A stretch of DNA of 64,000 nt from M55B112 sp964539395 (lineage in GTDB: Bacteria; Bacteroidota; Bacteroidia; Bacteroidales; GCA-2748055), in NCBI GenBank assembly GCA_964539395.1, contig CAZIIU010000008.1, forward strand, positions 19,976-83,975, read 5' to 3'. Below, in pieces: positions 1 through 8,548 of this stretch (positions within the stretch are counted from its first letter, which is position 1; each line of letters starts with the position of its first letter). The notes beneath the pieces were generated by a model that saw only the letters and a list, made by a program, of their open reading frames with translations, made no database searches and was not told the DNA's origin. The position numbers and the translations under genes were made by a program.

Positions 1-1005
1 CCCATTGATTCAACCCGCTGTGATAAACAGGGAAAATTCAGTTTTACTTTCAGGGAAGAAGGCATGAATTACTACTCCCTGAAATACACTGAAAACGGGT
101 ATGTAACACTAATTGCTGAACCAGGCGACAGGATCAGGATAAAGGGTGATGCTGAAAACCTCTATCCCTATACAATTGAAGGTTCCGAAGCATCCGAACT
201 GGTAAAGGAACTAGCAGTGGTTCATAAGAATACCCTTGACCAACTCCATACCATTTCAGAGGAATCGGAAAGAATCGCCGGTGAAATGAGTTTCAATAAA
301 AGAAAACTGCTGCTGAATGAAAAGTTTGACTCAGTATCACTTCATTTTAATCATTACTCCCGGTCATTCATAAGAAACAACCATGATTCACCTGCAATTC
401 TGATTGCTTTGTATAACCAGTTTGGCCCGGGATTGCCGGTATTTGACCCGGCAAAGGACCTGGATGTTTACCAGTTTGTAGATTCAGCACTTTATAGCAG
501 GTTCCCTGAGAATGATGCGGTAAGATCTCTGCATATACAGCTCTCAGCAGCCTTACAACAACTCAGGGAAAAGCCTGTTGCCACTCTGAAGCGGGGCGAC
601 AGGGCCCCTGACTTTGCCATGAAGACCGCTGCCAGCACAATCCTTACCCTCTCTGAACTGAGAGGGAATTATGTGCTCCTTCAGGTTTGGGCATCGTGGA
701 GTAAACCCTCAACGGAAGAAAACATCTACCTGGAAAAAGCTTACCAACGCTTTGGAAACCAAAATTTTGTGATCGTACAGGCTTCCATTGATGACGACAG
801 GGAAAGCTGGGCGGCTGCAATCAGCAACCAGTATTCCGGATGGTTTCATGTCAGTGATCTGAAGCGATGGGAATCTGTGATAGTGAAACTTTACAGCGTT
901 GAGAAAATTCCTGCCAATTTCCTGATCGATCAGCATGGTGTGATCGTTGAAACAGATATCTTTGAAGATAATTTGTTACATACACTGGAAAAATACCTCC
1001 ATTAA
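1..1005 (+). CDS. TlpA-like thioredoxin-fold protein, 5' truncated
   Basis: The reading frame is open from the first base of the window, so the gene starts upstream; the ATG at 64 is internal. The N-terminal part resembles the DUF4369-like region found in Bacteroidota TlpA-type proteins (a beta-rich segment ending in an 'IEGSE' motif). The last 130 or so residues form a thioredoxin fold: a DRAPDF start, a VWASW strand, and a cis-Pro region in KIPANFLIDQHG. At the place where active relatives carry CxxC this protein reads S-K-P-S, so it cannot catalyse dithiol-disulfide exchange. It probably sits in the periplasm or is membrane anchored, but the signal peptide lies outside the window. The next gene is a paralogue 30 bp downstream. 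Family assignment is firm; biological role is unknown. Confidence 0.85.
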   Translation, partial: PIDSTRCDKQGKFSFTFREEGMNYYSLKYTENGYVTLIAEPGDRIRIKGDAENLYPYTIEGSEASELVKELAVVHKNTLDQLHTISEESERIAGEMSFNKRKLLLNEKFDSVSLHFNHYSRSFIRNNHDSPAILIALYNQFGPGLPVFDPAKDLDVYQFVDSALYSRFPENDAVRSLHIQLSAALQQLREKPVATLKRGDRAPDFAMKTAASTILTLSELRGNYVLLQVWASWSKPSTEENIYLEKAYQRFGNQNFVIVQASIDDDRESWAAAISNQYSGWFHVSDLKRWESVIVKLYSVEKIPANFLIDQHGVIVETDIFEDNLLHTLEKYLH

Positions 1006-1035
1006 AAGCAACGATTGATTGAAAATTTATATTCT

Positions 1036-2202
1036 ATGCTAATGAAAAAAGCTGCCTGGGCGATACTTATTGCCATACTGTTAACTCCCGCTTGCAGGGA
1101 TAGTGGCAATATCAGAATTCGTGGAACCTATTCAGCCGGATCGGGACAAACCCTGTATATCGAACTATTGAATGCTGTCGAAACAGTGTTATTGGATTCT
1201 GTGAAGGTCAAAAATAACGGAACGTTCCGGTTCAACCTGAGACTCGACAATCCGGAACTGGTCCTCCTGAAAAATGCCAATGAAAATTACATCAACCTGC
1301 TGGCATTTCCGGGGGATGACATACAGCTGGAGGTCCCTGGAAACTCTTTCAGGAACGGCTACAGTATTGAAGGTTCAGAAGATTCTAAAAGAATAAAACT
1401 GCTTATAGATGCACTGAATATTACCCGGTTTAAAATTGACTCAATCTCAGATGCGCTCGCAGCACTTGAGAATCAGGAAGGACCGGCGGCTGAAGAATTA
1501 ATTATAGCCTACCAGCGTATCTTTGAACAACATAAGCGCAACAACATCAGATTTATAGTCGGGAATCTTGGTTCCCTTGTCAGCGTTTATGCCCTGTATC
1601 AACGAATAACCGATGATATATACATCTTTAATGATCCTAAAGACCTGCAATATTTTAAAATTGTTGCCGACTCCGTAAAAGCAAAGTATCCGGGGTCCAC
1701 CCTCACTAAGGCACTTTCAGCTGATGTTGAAAGAAGGATGAAAGAATACAACAACCTGCTTGCCCTCTATGAACTTTCCAAACTCAACATTTCGGAGGCC
1801 GGGATGATCGACCTGAACATTGAGAACACAGACGCCGAGAAGGTAAGTCTCAACTCCCTGACAGGTAAGGTAGTCCTGCTCAATTTCTGGGCATCATGGA
1901 ACAATGAAAGCATGAATTTCAATCACCGGCTGAAGCCAATCTATGAGCAATACCACGCCAGGGGATTTGAAATTTACTCCGTGTCACTTGACGGGGACCG
2001 GAGTAAATGGAAAAAAACGATCTTTTTTGAGGAGTATCCATGGATCAATGTTTGCGAACTTACCTACCCATACTCCTATGCTGCAACGGTCTATAATGTG
2101 ACATCACTGCCCGGAACTTTTCTGATCGACAGGAAAGGGAATATTGTTGCCAGAAATATTGGAGGAAAGTCACTTGCCACCCATCTTGATAATCTTCTGT
2201 AA
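1036..2202 (+). CDS. TlpA-like lipoprotein lacking CxxC
   Basis: Paralogue of the preceding gene with the same architecture. An N-terminal lipoprotein signal (MKKAAW..., hydrophobic stretch, Cys after LLTPA) is followed by a DUF4369-like region with the same IEGSED motif, a helical middle, and a C-terminal thioredoxin fold (LNFWASW strand; cis-Pro segment SLPGTFLIDRKG). The active-site motif is N-N-E-S, so both cysteines are gone. The frame is open back to a TTG at 1015, but ATG at 1036 or 1042 gives a proper signal peptide and is preferred. It is likely cotranscribed with the upstream gene and with lpxH 12 bp downstream. A binding or structural role in the envelope is an inference. Confidence 0.85.
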   Translation: MLMKKAAWAILIAILLTPACRDSGNIRIRGTYSAGSGQTLYIELLNAVETVLLDSVKVKNNGTFRFNLRLDNPELVLLKNANENYINLLAFPGDDIQLEVPGNSFRNGYSIEGSEDSKRIKLLIDALNITRFKIDSISDALAALENQEGPAAEELIIAYQRIFEQHKRNNIRFIVGNLGSLVSVYALYQRITDDIYIFNDPKDLQYFKIVADSVKAKYPGSTLTKALSADVERRMKEYNNLLALYELSKLNISEAGMIDLNIENTDAEKVSLNSLTGKVVLLNFWASWNNESMNFNHRLKPIYEQYHARGFEIYSVSLDGDRSKWKKTIFFEEYPWINVCELTYPYSYAATVYNVTSLPGTFLIDRKGNIVARNIGGKSLATHLDNLL

Positions 2203-2214
2203 ATAGCAACACGC

Positions 2215-2991
2215 ATGCCTTTAACCGGAAAAAACATATGTTTTGCTTCAGATTTTCACCTTGGAATGTACCCACAGGATGAGAGCCGGAAAAGGGAAAA
2301 AATAATTGTCAAATGGCTCTCCTCCGCTGGTCCGGATATGCGCGAACTCTGGCTGTTGGGTGATCTGTTCGACTACTGGTTCGAATACAGAAAAGTAGTG
2401 CCAAGGGGATTCACCCGCTTCCTGGGCACCCTGGCCTCTCTGGGCGATTATGGAGTTAATGTTCATATCTTTTCGGGTAATCACGATGTATGGATGTCAG
2501 ATTACCTGCCTCTTGAAACCGGTGCCGAAATTCACCACAGTCCTTTAGTCACAACTATGGGAAACAAAAAATTTTATCTTTCTCATGGCGACGGGTTGAC
2601 AAATAAAGACGCTGGCTACCGGCTTTTAAAATCTGTTTTCAGGAACAGGTTTTTGCAATGGTGCTATGCCAGGCTGCACCCAAATGGTTCAACTGCCTTC
2701 GCCCAGTGGTGGTCGAAAAAAAGCAGGTATTCCAAAGAGATGGTCCATCCCTATAAGGGCGATGAAAACGAGGAACAGATAATCCATGCCAGGAAACTGC
2801 TGGAACAGGATCCAGGAATTGATTTTTTCATCTACGGACACAGGCATTTGCCTTTTGATGTGGAGATCGCCCAGGGGAAAAGAGCAATTTGCCTCGGCGA
2901 CTGGATCAGCCATTTTAGCTTCGGGGTATTCGATGGAAATGAATTCAGGCTTGAAAGGTTTCAACCAGATCCTGACTCTTCAGAAAAATGA
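2215..2991 (+). CDS. lpxH: UDP-2,3-diacylglucosamine diphosphatase (LpxH family)
   Basis: Calcineurin-like metallophosphoesterase of 258 residues. The metal-binding motifs appear in order: DFHLG near residue 14, GDLFDYW near 48, GNHD near 87, SHGD near 124 and GHRH near 205, followed by a GDW motif. This set and the length match LpxH, which hydrolyses UDP-2,3-diacylglucosamine to lipid X on the inner face of the cytoplasmic membrane during lipid A synthesis. The gene starts 12 bp after the TlpA-like gene and ends just before a strong hairpin terminator. A more general LpxH-like phosphoesterase cannot be excluded. Confidence 0.88.
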   Translation: MPLTGKNICFASDFHLGMYPQDESRKREKIIVKWLSSAGPDMRELWLLGDLFDYWFEYRKVVPRGFTRFLGTLASLGDYGVNVHIFSGNHDVWMSDYLPLETGAEIHHSPLVTTMGNKKFYLSHGDGLTNKDAGYRLLKSVFRNRFLQWCYARLHPNGSTAFAQWWSKKSRYSKEMVHPYKGDENEEQIIHARKLLEQDPGIDFFIYGHRHLPFDVEIAQGKRAICLGDWISHFSFGVFDGNEFRLERFQPDPDSSEK

Positions 2992-3026
2992 TTTCGCTGA
3001 AAAAAATCGTCGAAATTACCAGAGAA

Positions 3027-3054
3027 AAAGCCGGTTCATCACTGAACCGGCTTT
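3027..3054. terminator. Bidirectional intrinsic terminator
   Basis: A perfect 12-bp stem (left arm 3027-3038 AAAGCCGGTTCA, right arm 3043-3054) with a 4-base loop TCAC. It lies between the convergent lpxH and hppA genes. T-rich sequence follows the plus arm, and an A-run on the left serves as the U-tract for the minus strand. Confidence 0.85.
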
Positions 3055-3127
3055 ATTATAGCATAAATCTTGCATTAACCAGCAAAAAAAGTTTAACTTC
3101 ACTTTCTAATCTAGGCAATACGGTCAA

Positions 3128-5434
3128 TTAAAAAATACTGAATGCGACAGTAAGCCCCGACATTACAACAGAGACCATTGTCATCAGTTTAATCAGGATA
3201 TTTAATGACGGACCAGAGGTGTCCTTGAAAGGATCTCCAACTGTATCTCCAACCACGGCAGCCTTATGTGATTCGCTTCCTTTACCACCGTGATTACCCT
3301 TCTCAATAAACTTTTTCGCATTGTCCCATGCACCCCCGGCATTGTTCATAAAAACAGCCAGTGTAAACCCGGCTGTCAGTCCGCCAACCAACAATCCGAC
3401 AACTCCTGCAACGCCAAGTACCACACCAATAATGATCGGTACAATAATCGCAATCATAGATGGAAGGATCATCTCCTGCTGTGCTCCCTTGGTCGAGATC
3501 TCAACACATTTTGCATATTCCGGAATCTGCTCTCCCTTCATGATACCCGGCATCTCCTTAAACTGACGCCTCACTTCATCCACCATTGCTCCTGCTGCAC
3601 GACCAACCGCTTTCATGGTAAGTGCACTGAATACGAATGCCATCATCGCACCTACGAAAATACCACCTAACAGCATTGGGTTAAACAGTGATAGGTTGTA
3701 AGCGTTTACAAAGTCCTCAATTCCTGCTGACTGCAGTTGGACGGCGATTTGACCCGCTTCAACAGCTGGAACTGCATCGCCCCTGTAAAAGACAGTCTCT
3801 CCAACAGTAAATACACCATCAGTTGCCTTGTCGGCCATCTTTCCCAACCAGAGTCTGACCTCTTCCATATAGGCTGCAAGCAGGGCCATGGCAGTAAGAG
3901 CTGCCGAACCAATAGCAAAACCTTTACCGGTTGCGGCGGTGGTGTTACCCAGCATATCCAATGCATCCGTACGTTCCCGTACCTCAGGCTTCAACTCGGC
4001 CATTTCTGCATTTCCACCGGCATTATCAGCAATAGGTCCGAATGCATCGGTGGCAAGAGTTATGCCCAGTGTCGATAACATACCCACTGCCGCAAAGCCT
4101 ATCCCGTATACACCATGGGCAAAATTGGAAAACCCACCTGCAAAACCATAGGCTGCAATTATACCAATAACAATTGTCACTACAGGAATCCATGTAGATA
4201 CCATTCCAACTGCAATTCCATCAATGATCGTAGTTGCAGTCCCTCCTTTTGTCTGTGCTGCGATTCCCTTGGTGGGTTTATACTCATCTGATGTAAAAAA
4301 TTCAGTACCCTGTCCGATCACTACTCCGGCAATCAGACCGGCAACAACTGAACCAAATATCCCCCAGGTGATCCATCCTCCTGCAGCCATCAATGCGATC
4401 GCAACAAGAATAAAGATTGAGCTTCCTCCTGTACCCAGAAGCAGAGCATTCAACAGGGTTTTTTGTGTGGCCGACTCTTTGGTACGCACCAGGTAGATCC
4501 CTGCTATCGAAAGAATAATCCCAATTGCAGCAACCATCATGGGTGCAAGCACGGCGGTCTGCTGAGTAATACCAGAATAACTACCGATCAAAGGAACAGC
4601 AGCACCAAGTGCAGCTGTGGCGAGAATTGAACCTGCATAGGATTCATACAAATCTGCACCCATTCCGGCAACGTCACCCACATTGTCTCCAACATTATCA
4701 GCAATGGTAGCAGGATTGCGGGGGTCATCCTCAGGAATCCCTGCTTCAACCTTGCCTACGAGGTCCGCACCCACATCAGCCGCCTTGGTGTAAATTCCAC
4801 CGCCTACACGTGCAAAAAGTGCCTGCGTGGACGCTCCCATTCCGAATGTAAGCATGGTAACAGTGATCTCAACCAGCTTCTGATGCTCACTGGTCCCGGC
4901 ATGAACAAAAGTAAGACCAAGAAAACGAGCGCCATTCTCCATGTTATCGGGGGTAAAGATCAATTTGTCGAGAAGATAGAACCAACCGGCAATGTCGAGC
5001 AATGCAAAACCTACTACAACGAGTCCCATCACAGCTCCACTCCTGAAGGCAACTTTTAATCCTTTGTTTAATGACTCAGAGGCTCCCTGGGCTGTCCGGG
5101 CTGAAGCAAATGTGGCTGTTTTCATCCCGAGAAATCCACAAAGGCCGGAAAAGAAACCACCTGTTAGAAAGGCAAGGGGAACAAATGGATTCTGAATGCC
5201 AAAGTAGGCCATGATAGCCAACAGGATCACCATAACAAGAAATACCAGGGCAACTACCCGGTATTGCCTACGGATATAGGCCATGGCCCCTTCCCTTACA
5301 TACTGGGCAATCTCAATCATCCTCGGCGTACCCTCCGAATTCTTCATCATGTTTCTGAAGAATAGGTAAGCAAAAACCAGTGCCAGAACTGCTGCCAGCG
5401 GCACTATCCAGAACAATTCATAAATGTTATTCAT
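3128..5434 (-). CDS. hppA: K+-dependent membrane-bound pyrophosphatase
   Basis: Integral membrane ion pump of 768 residues with about 16 hydrophobic segments. It hydrolyses pyrophosphate and exports Na+ and/or H+. Signature motifs are present: the PPi/Mg site DVGADLVGKVEAGIPEDDPRN, DNVGDNVGD, the second acidic cluster DAFGPIADNAGGNAEM and the C-terminal GDTVGDPFKDT. The motif GNTTAATGKG carries the Ala/Gly combination of the K+-dependent subfamily, rather than the Lys of K+-independent pumps. Whether it pumps Na+ or H+ cannot be decided by eye. It is monocistronic and convergent with lpxH. Two PPi-type phosphofructokinases about 15 kb away suggest a PPi-based energy economy. Confidence 0.95.
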   Translation of the reverse strand: MNNIYELFWIVPLAAVLALVFAYLFFRNMMKNSEGTPRMIEIAQYVREGAMAYIRRQYRVVALVFLVMVILLAIMAYFGIQNPFVPLAFLTGGFFSGLCGFLGMKTATFASARTAQGASESLNKGLKVAFRSGAVMGLVVVGFALLDIAGWFYLLDKLIFTPDNMENGARFLGLTFVHAGTSEHQKLVEITVTMLTFGMGASTQALFARVGGGIYTKAADVGADLVGKVEAGIPEDDPRNPATIADNVGDNVGDVAGMGADLYESYAGSILATAALGAAVPLIGSYSGITQQTAVLAPMMVAAIGIILSIAGIYLVRTKESATQKTLLNALLLGTGGSSIFILVAIALMAAGGWITWGIFGSVVAGLIAGVVIGQGTEFFTSDEYKPTKGIAAQTKGGTATTIIDGIAVGMVSTWIPVVTIVIGIIAAYGFAGGFSNFAHGVYGIGFAAVGMLSTLGITLATDAFGPIADNAGGNAEMAELKPEVRERTDALDMLGNTTAATGKGFAIGSAALTAMALLAAYMEEVRLWLGKMADKATDGVFTVGETVFYRGDAVPAVEAGQIAVQLQSAGIEDFVNAYNLSLFNPMLLGGIFVGAMMAFVFSALTMKAVGRAAGAMVDEVRRQFKEMPGIMKGEQIPEYAKCVEISTKGAQQEMILPSMIAIIVPIIIGVVLGVAGVVGLLVGGLTAGFTLAVFMNNAGGAWDNAKKFIEKGNHGGKGSESHKAAVVGDTVGDPFKDTSGPSLNILIKLMTMVSVVMSGLTVAFSIF

Positions 5435-5530
5435 AATTAAATTTGGTTTAGTTAAAAAAACAATATTTCACTGTTTATCACTCTGAATATTAACTGACTA
5501 ATAAACAGCGAACTGGTTTTTTCAAAGGCA

Positions 5531-5538
5531 CAAAGTTA
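5531..5538 (-). promoter_or_regulatory. Possible -7 element of hppA
   Basis: The minus strand reads TAACTTTG, a match to the Bacteroidota -7 consensus TAnnTTTG, 97 bp before the hppA start. No TTG is visible at the expected -33 distance, so this is tentative. Confidence 0.4.
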
Positions 5539-5585
5539 AAACATTTGTTCTTAGAATCTAAATAAATTATTTATAGCAATAGTTT

Positions 5586-5593
5586 TATCTTTG
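5586..5593 (+). promoter_or_regulatory. -7 box directly before the sulfotransferase ATG
   Basis: TATCTTTG matches TAnnTTTG and ends 4 bases before the ATG at 5598. If it is used, transcription starts at or within a base or two of the start codon and the mRNA is leaderless. No clear -33 TTG is seen in the AT-rich sequence upstream. Confidence 0.5.
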
Positions 5594-5597
5594 CCGA

Positions 5598-6374
5598 ATG
5601 ATTGTTTTTTCACATATCCCTAAAACTGCAGGTACATCATTGAAATATATTCTTCGGAACACTTATGGCATTCAACATATCGACAGTATTAAAACAAACA
5701 GGACCCCCTTTACGCTGGATGACCTTCAATTTGCAAAAAAAATATTCCGGAGACCAAAGGCCATTACAGGTCACAACATCGTGGATCCCCATAGGAACCT
5801 GCAGGGCATCGAGGTAAAACTTATCACCATTCTGAGGGACCCTGTAATGCGTTGCATCTCCCACTACCAGGATGATGTGGTTCGAAGAGGCAATACACAA
5901 ACCTTTCAAGAGTGGATCAACCAGGAGACTAACCAAAACCTCTCAGTTAAAATCATCGCAGGGTCTGATGACCTTTCCAGGGCCAGATACCTGCTGAAAA
6001 AAAAATTCACTTTTACCGGTATCACAGAAAAATTTGAGGATTCATTGAAAATTCTGAAAATTCAACTTAATGAACCTTTAAACCTTACTTATGCCAGGTT
6101 GATTACTGCAAAAGATAACAGGATTAAAAAACAATTGCTGGAAGACAACATCGCGATGAGGCTTCTTAATAAACATAACTCACTCGACAAGGAGCTGTAT
6201 GATTTTGCCCTGAATGAACTGTTTTTACCTGCAGTTGAACGCCATAAGGATGAACTCGGACAGATTGTCATTCCACCATTTATTGATAATAATAAGAAAG
6301 CACCAAACCATAAAGAAAGCATCCGCTACAACAAATTTGTTTACAGGCAGCTTATTAAAATACTTGGGAAATAA
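5598..6374 (+). CDS. Sulfotransferase family protein
   Basis: 258 residues with both PAPS-binding signatures of the sulfotransferase fold. The 5'-phosphosulfate loop reads HIPKTAGTSL near residue 6, and the 3'-phosphate motif reads ILRDPVMRCISHY near residue 78. This matches the Sulfotransfer_2 group, which transfers sulfate from PAPS to carbohydrate or protein acceptors. No signal peptide is seen and the acceptor is unknown. It stands alone between a divergent hppA and a downstream ricT about 280 bp away. A sulfated surface glycan is a plausible target, but the neighbourhood does not support a particular one. Confidence 0.8.
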   Translation: MIVFSHIPKTAGTSLKYILRNTYGIQHIDSIKTNRTPFTLDDLQFAKKIFRRPKAITGHNIVDPHRNLQGIEVKLITILRDPVMRCISHYQDDVVRRGNTQTFQEWINQETNQNLSVKIIAGSDDLSRARYLLKKKFTFTGITEKFEDSLKILKIQLNEPLNLTYARLITAKDNRIKKQLLEDNIAMRLLNKHNSLDKELYDFALNELFLPAVERHKDELGQIVIPPFIDNNKKAPNHKESIRYNKFVYRQLIKILGK

Positions 6375-6652
6375 AGATTCAAGAGAGTCTTTAAATGAAC
6401 TACGTACCAACAATATAGATAACCACTGCAATGCTATGGCCTTTCTTCCCTAATATTGTTTCGAATATCAGATCTGCTGGTATATGAGGCAAGTTGCAAA
6501 TCCATATGTGCAAGTTGTCCTGTAGAAAATAAACAGTCCTATCTTCCTGCTCCTGATGCCCTCTTTTACACCTTCACTTAATTTTGATTTCTTATTATTA
6601 ATATGCATATTTACCTTTATTTATAATTAGTCTAATTTAATATCATATAATC

Positions 6653-7675
6653 ATGTCTTGTTGCAATGGAATATGCGGTTGCGGAAAAGGGGGACAGACC
6701 CAAGCGCAAGAACAACTCATTCTGGATCAGTTAAATACAGGAAAAGGAATGCTTGCCACATACGACTGGTTAACAGACCTGGACAGCCTGAAACCGGAGG
6801 AGGAGATCGTAGAGGTTAGATTCAAGAATAGCCGGAAGGAGTTTTACAGGAATGCCAGGCGTTTGCGGTTAAAGAAGGATGACCGTATTGTTGTTGATAC
6901 GGAGGGTGGGCACGATCTCGGAACGGTATCCCTTACAGGTGATCTTGCCAAAAAGCAGTTCAACAAAAAAAATGTTGGAACAAAGTCCGGCTCACTAAAC
7001 CAGGTCTACAGGATCGCCAGGGAAACTGACCTCAAGAAGTGGCTGGAGGCAAAGAAAAAAGAGCGGTCAGCACTGTTAAAATGCCGGGAAATGGCTGCCT
7101 CACTGAAGCTTGACATGAGCATTGGTGATGTTGAGTTCAGAGGGGATGCCAGGAAATTAACGCTATTTTATACGGCCGATGGGAGGGTTGACTTCAGGGA
7201 GCTGCTGAAGCTGTGTATGCGGGAATTTAAGATAAAAATCGAACTGCGACAGATCGGAGCCAGGCAGAACGCTGCCCGGACCGGGGGAATCGGATCCTGT
7301 GGCAGGGAACTCTGCTGCTCCACCTGGAAAACTGAATTAAACACTGTAAAAACGAAAAGTGCATGGAAACAGGACCTCTCATTAAACATCTCCCGTCTTG
7401 CCGGACAATGCGGTAAATTGAAATGTTGCCTCAACTACGAGTTGGAAACCTACCTCGAAGCCTGGGAGTCGTTTCCGGCAGAACTGATCAACCTGGAAAC
7501 CGATCGGGGCATACTAAAGCCCTTAAATGCAGATGTTCTGAAAGGAGAGGTGCAATACTCACTCGATGAGCCTAAACTGAATACGCGCTATACTATCACA
7601 ATTGATCGTGTTAAGGACTATATCGCACTGAACAAAAAAGGTAAACTTATACAATCAAGCAGACTGGAGCAATGA
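6653..7675 (+). CDS. ricT: PSP1-domain protein, RicT/YaaT family
   Basis: 340-residue protein with the PSP1 C-terminal domain. Conserved cysteine clusters are visible: CGRELCCSTW near residue 220 and CGKLKCCLNYE near 250, as in RicT, a subunit of an Fe-S containing complex that in Bacillus acts in RNA maturation and development. The N-terminus adds a second Cys-rich tag (MSCCNGICGCGKGG), which could bind metal or a cluster. A lysine-rich middle region is compatible with nucleic-acid contact. The stop codon is one base from the stop of the convergent lipA. The exact role in Bacteroidota is not established. Confidence 0.8.
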   Translation: MSCCNGICGCGKGGQTQAQEQLILDQLNTGKGMLATYDWLTDLDSLKPEEEIVEVRFKNSRKEFYRNARRLRLKKDDRIVVDTEGGHDLGTVSLTGDLAKKQFNKKNVGTKSGSLNQVYRIARETDLKKWLEAKKKERSALLKCREMAASLKLDMSIGDVEFRGDARKLTLFYTADGRVDFRELLKLCMREFKIKIELRQIGARQNAARTGGIGSCGRELCCSTWKTELNTVKTKSAWKQDLSLNISRLAGQCGKLKCCLNYELETYLEAWESFPAELINLETDRGILKPLNADVLKGEVQYSLDEPKLNTRYTITIDRVKDYIALNKKGKLIQSSRLEQ

Positions 7676-7676
7676 C

Positions 7677-8537
7677 TCAACCGTTCACATGCTTTTCTGC
7701 ATGGTATGAAGATCGCACCAAAGGATGGCTTTCCATGTAAGTAAAACCCATCTTCAGCCCTTCATTCCTGTAATACTCGAAAACCTCCGGCTTTACATAC
7801 TCCTCCACCTTTGCCAGGTTCGAATCGGGTTGAAGGTATTGTCCGATTGTTACCACACGGCAACCGGCATCCTTCAGATCGCGCAGGGTTTGAAGAACCT
7901 CAACCTGCCGCTCACCGAGTCCGAGCATTATCCCCGACTTGGGCACAATCCCGGAGCCAGCAACCTGTTGAATCACCTTCAGGCTGGTCCTGTAATTTGA
8001 ATTACTCCTGATCCTGGGTGTCAGACGCTCTACGGTCTCAACATTATGAGATATTACCTCCGGGCTGGCATCAATCACAATCTGCACATGCTCCTCCACC
8101 CCTTTGAAATCAGGAATGAGTACCTCAAGGGTCGTTTCAGGATTCCTCAATCTGATCATCTTTATTGTCGCAGCCCAGAACCTGGCCCCTCCATCCTTCA
8201 AATCATCGCGATTCACAGAAGTAATCACGGCATGCTTCAATTCCAGGGTCCTGATCGTGTCCGCCAACCGGCCTGGTTCCTCCCAGTCGAGCGGATCAGG
8301 AATCAGGTTCTCCACATAGCAGAACCTGCAGTTCCGCGTACATTTCGACCCCATGATCATAAAGCTGGCCGTACCTGCGTTCCAGCATTCCCCTTTGTTT
8401 GGGCAGTTCCCGCTGGTGCAGATAGTATTCAGCTCATGCTCCTTTATAAGATTCCTGACCCTGGAATAGGTTTCTCCTTTTGGCATCGGCACCTTCATCC
8501 AGCGCGGCAACCTAAATGCTGTATCTTTCGTCTCCAT
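7677..8537 (-). CDS. lipA: Lipoyl synthase
   Basis: Radical SAM enzyme of 286 residues that inserts two sulfurs into protein-bound octanoyl groups to make lipoate for 2-oxoacid dehydrogenases and the glycine cleavage system. It has the auxiliary cluster motif CTSGNCPNKGEC near residue 40, the radical SAM motif CTRNCRFC near 66, and the C-terminal SSYHA motif whose serine ligates the auxiliary cluster. Length is normal. It follows mtaB with an 11-bp gap on the same strand, so the two are probably cotranscribed. Confidence 0.96.
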   Translation of the reverse strand: METKDTAFRLPRWMKVPMPKGETYSRVRNLIKEHELNTICTSGNCPNKGECWNAGTASFMIMGSKCTRNCRFCYVENLIPDPLDWEEPGRLADTIRTLELKHAVITSVNRDDLKDGGARFWAATIKMIRLRNPETTLEVLIPDFKGVEEHVQIVIDASPEVISHNVETVERLTPRIRSNSNYRTSLKVIQQVAGSGIVPKSGIMLGLGERQVEVLQTLRDLKDAGCRVVTIGQYLQPDSNLAKVEEYVKPEVFEYYRNEGLKMGFTYMESHPLVRSSYHAEKHVNG

Positions 8538-8548
8538 AATGCTTCCTC

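Noticed and set aside
7811..7840. tRNA-like T-loop (GGTTCGAATC)
   Set aside because: It lies inside lipA coding sequence, and no acceptor stem or anticodon arm can be drawn around it.
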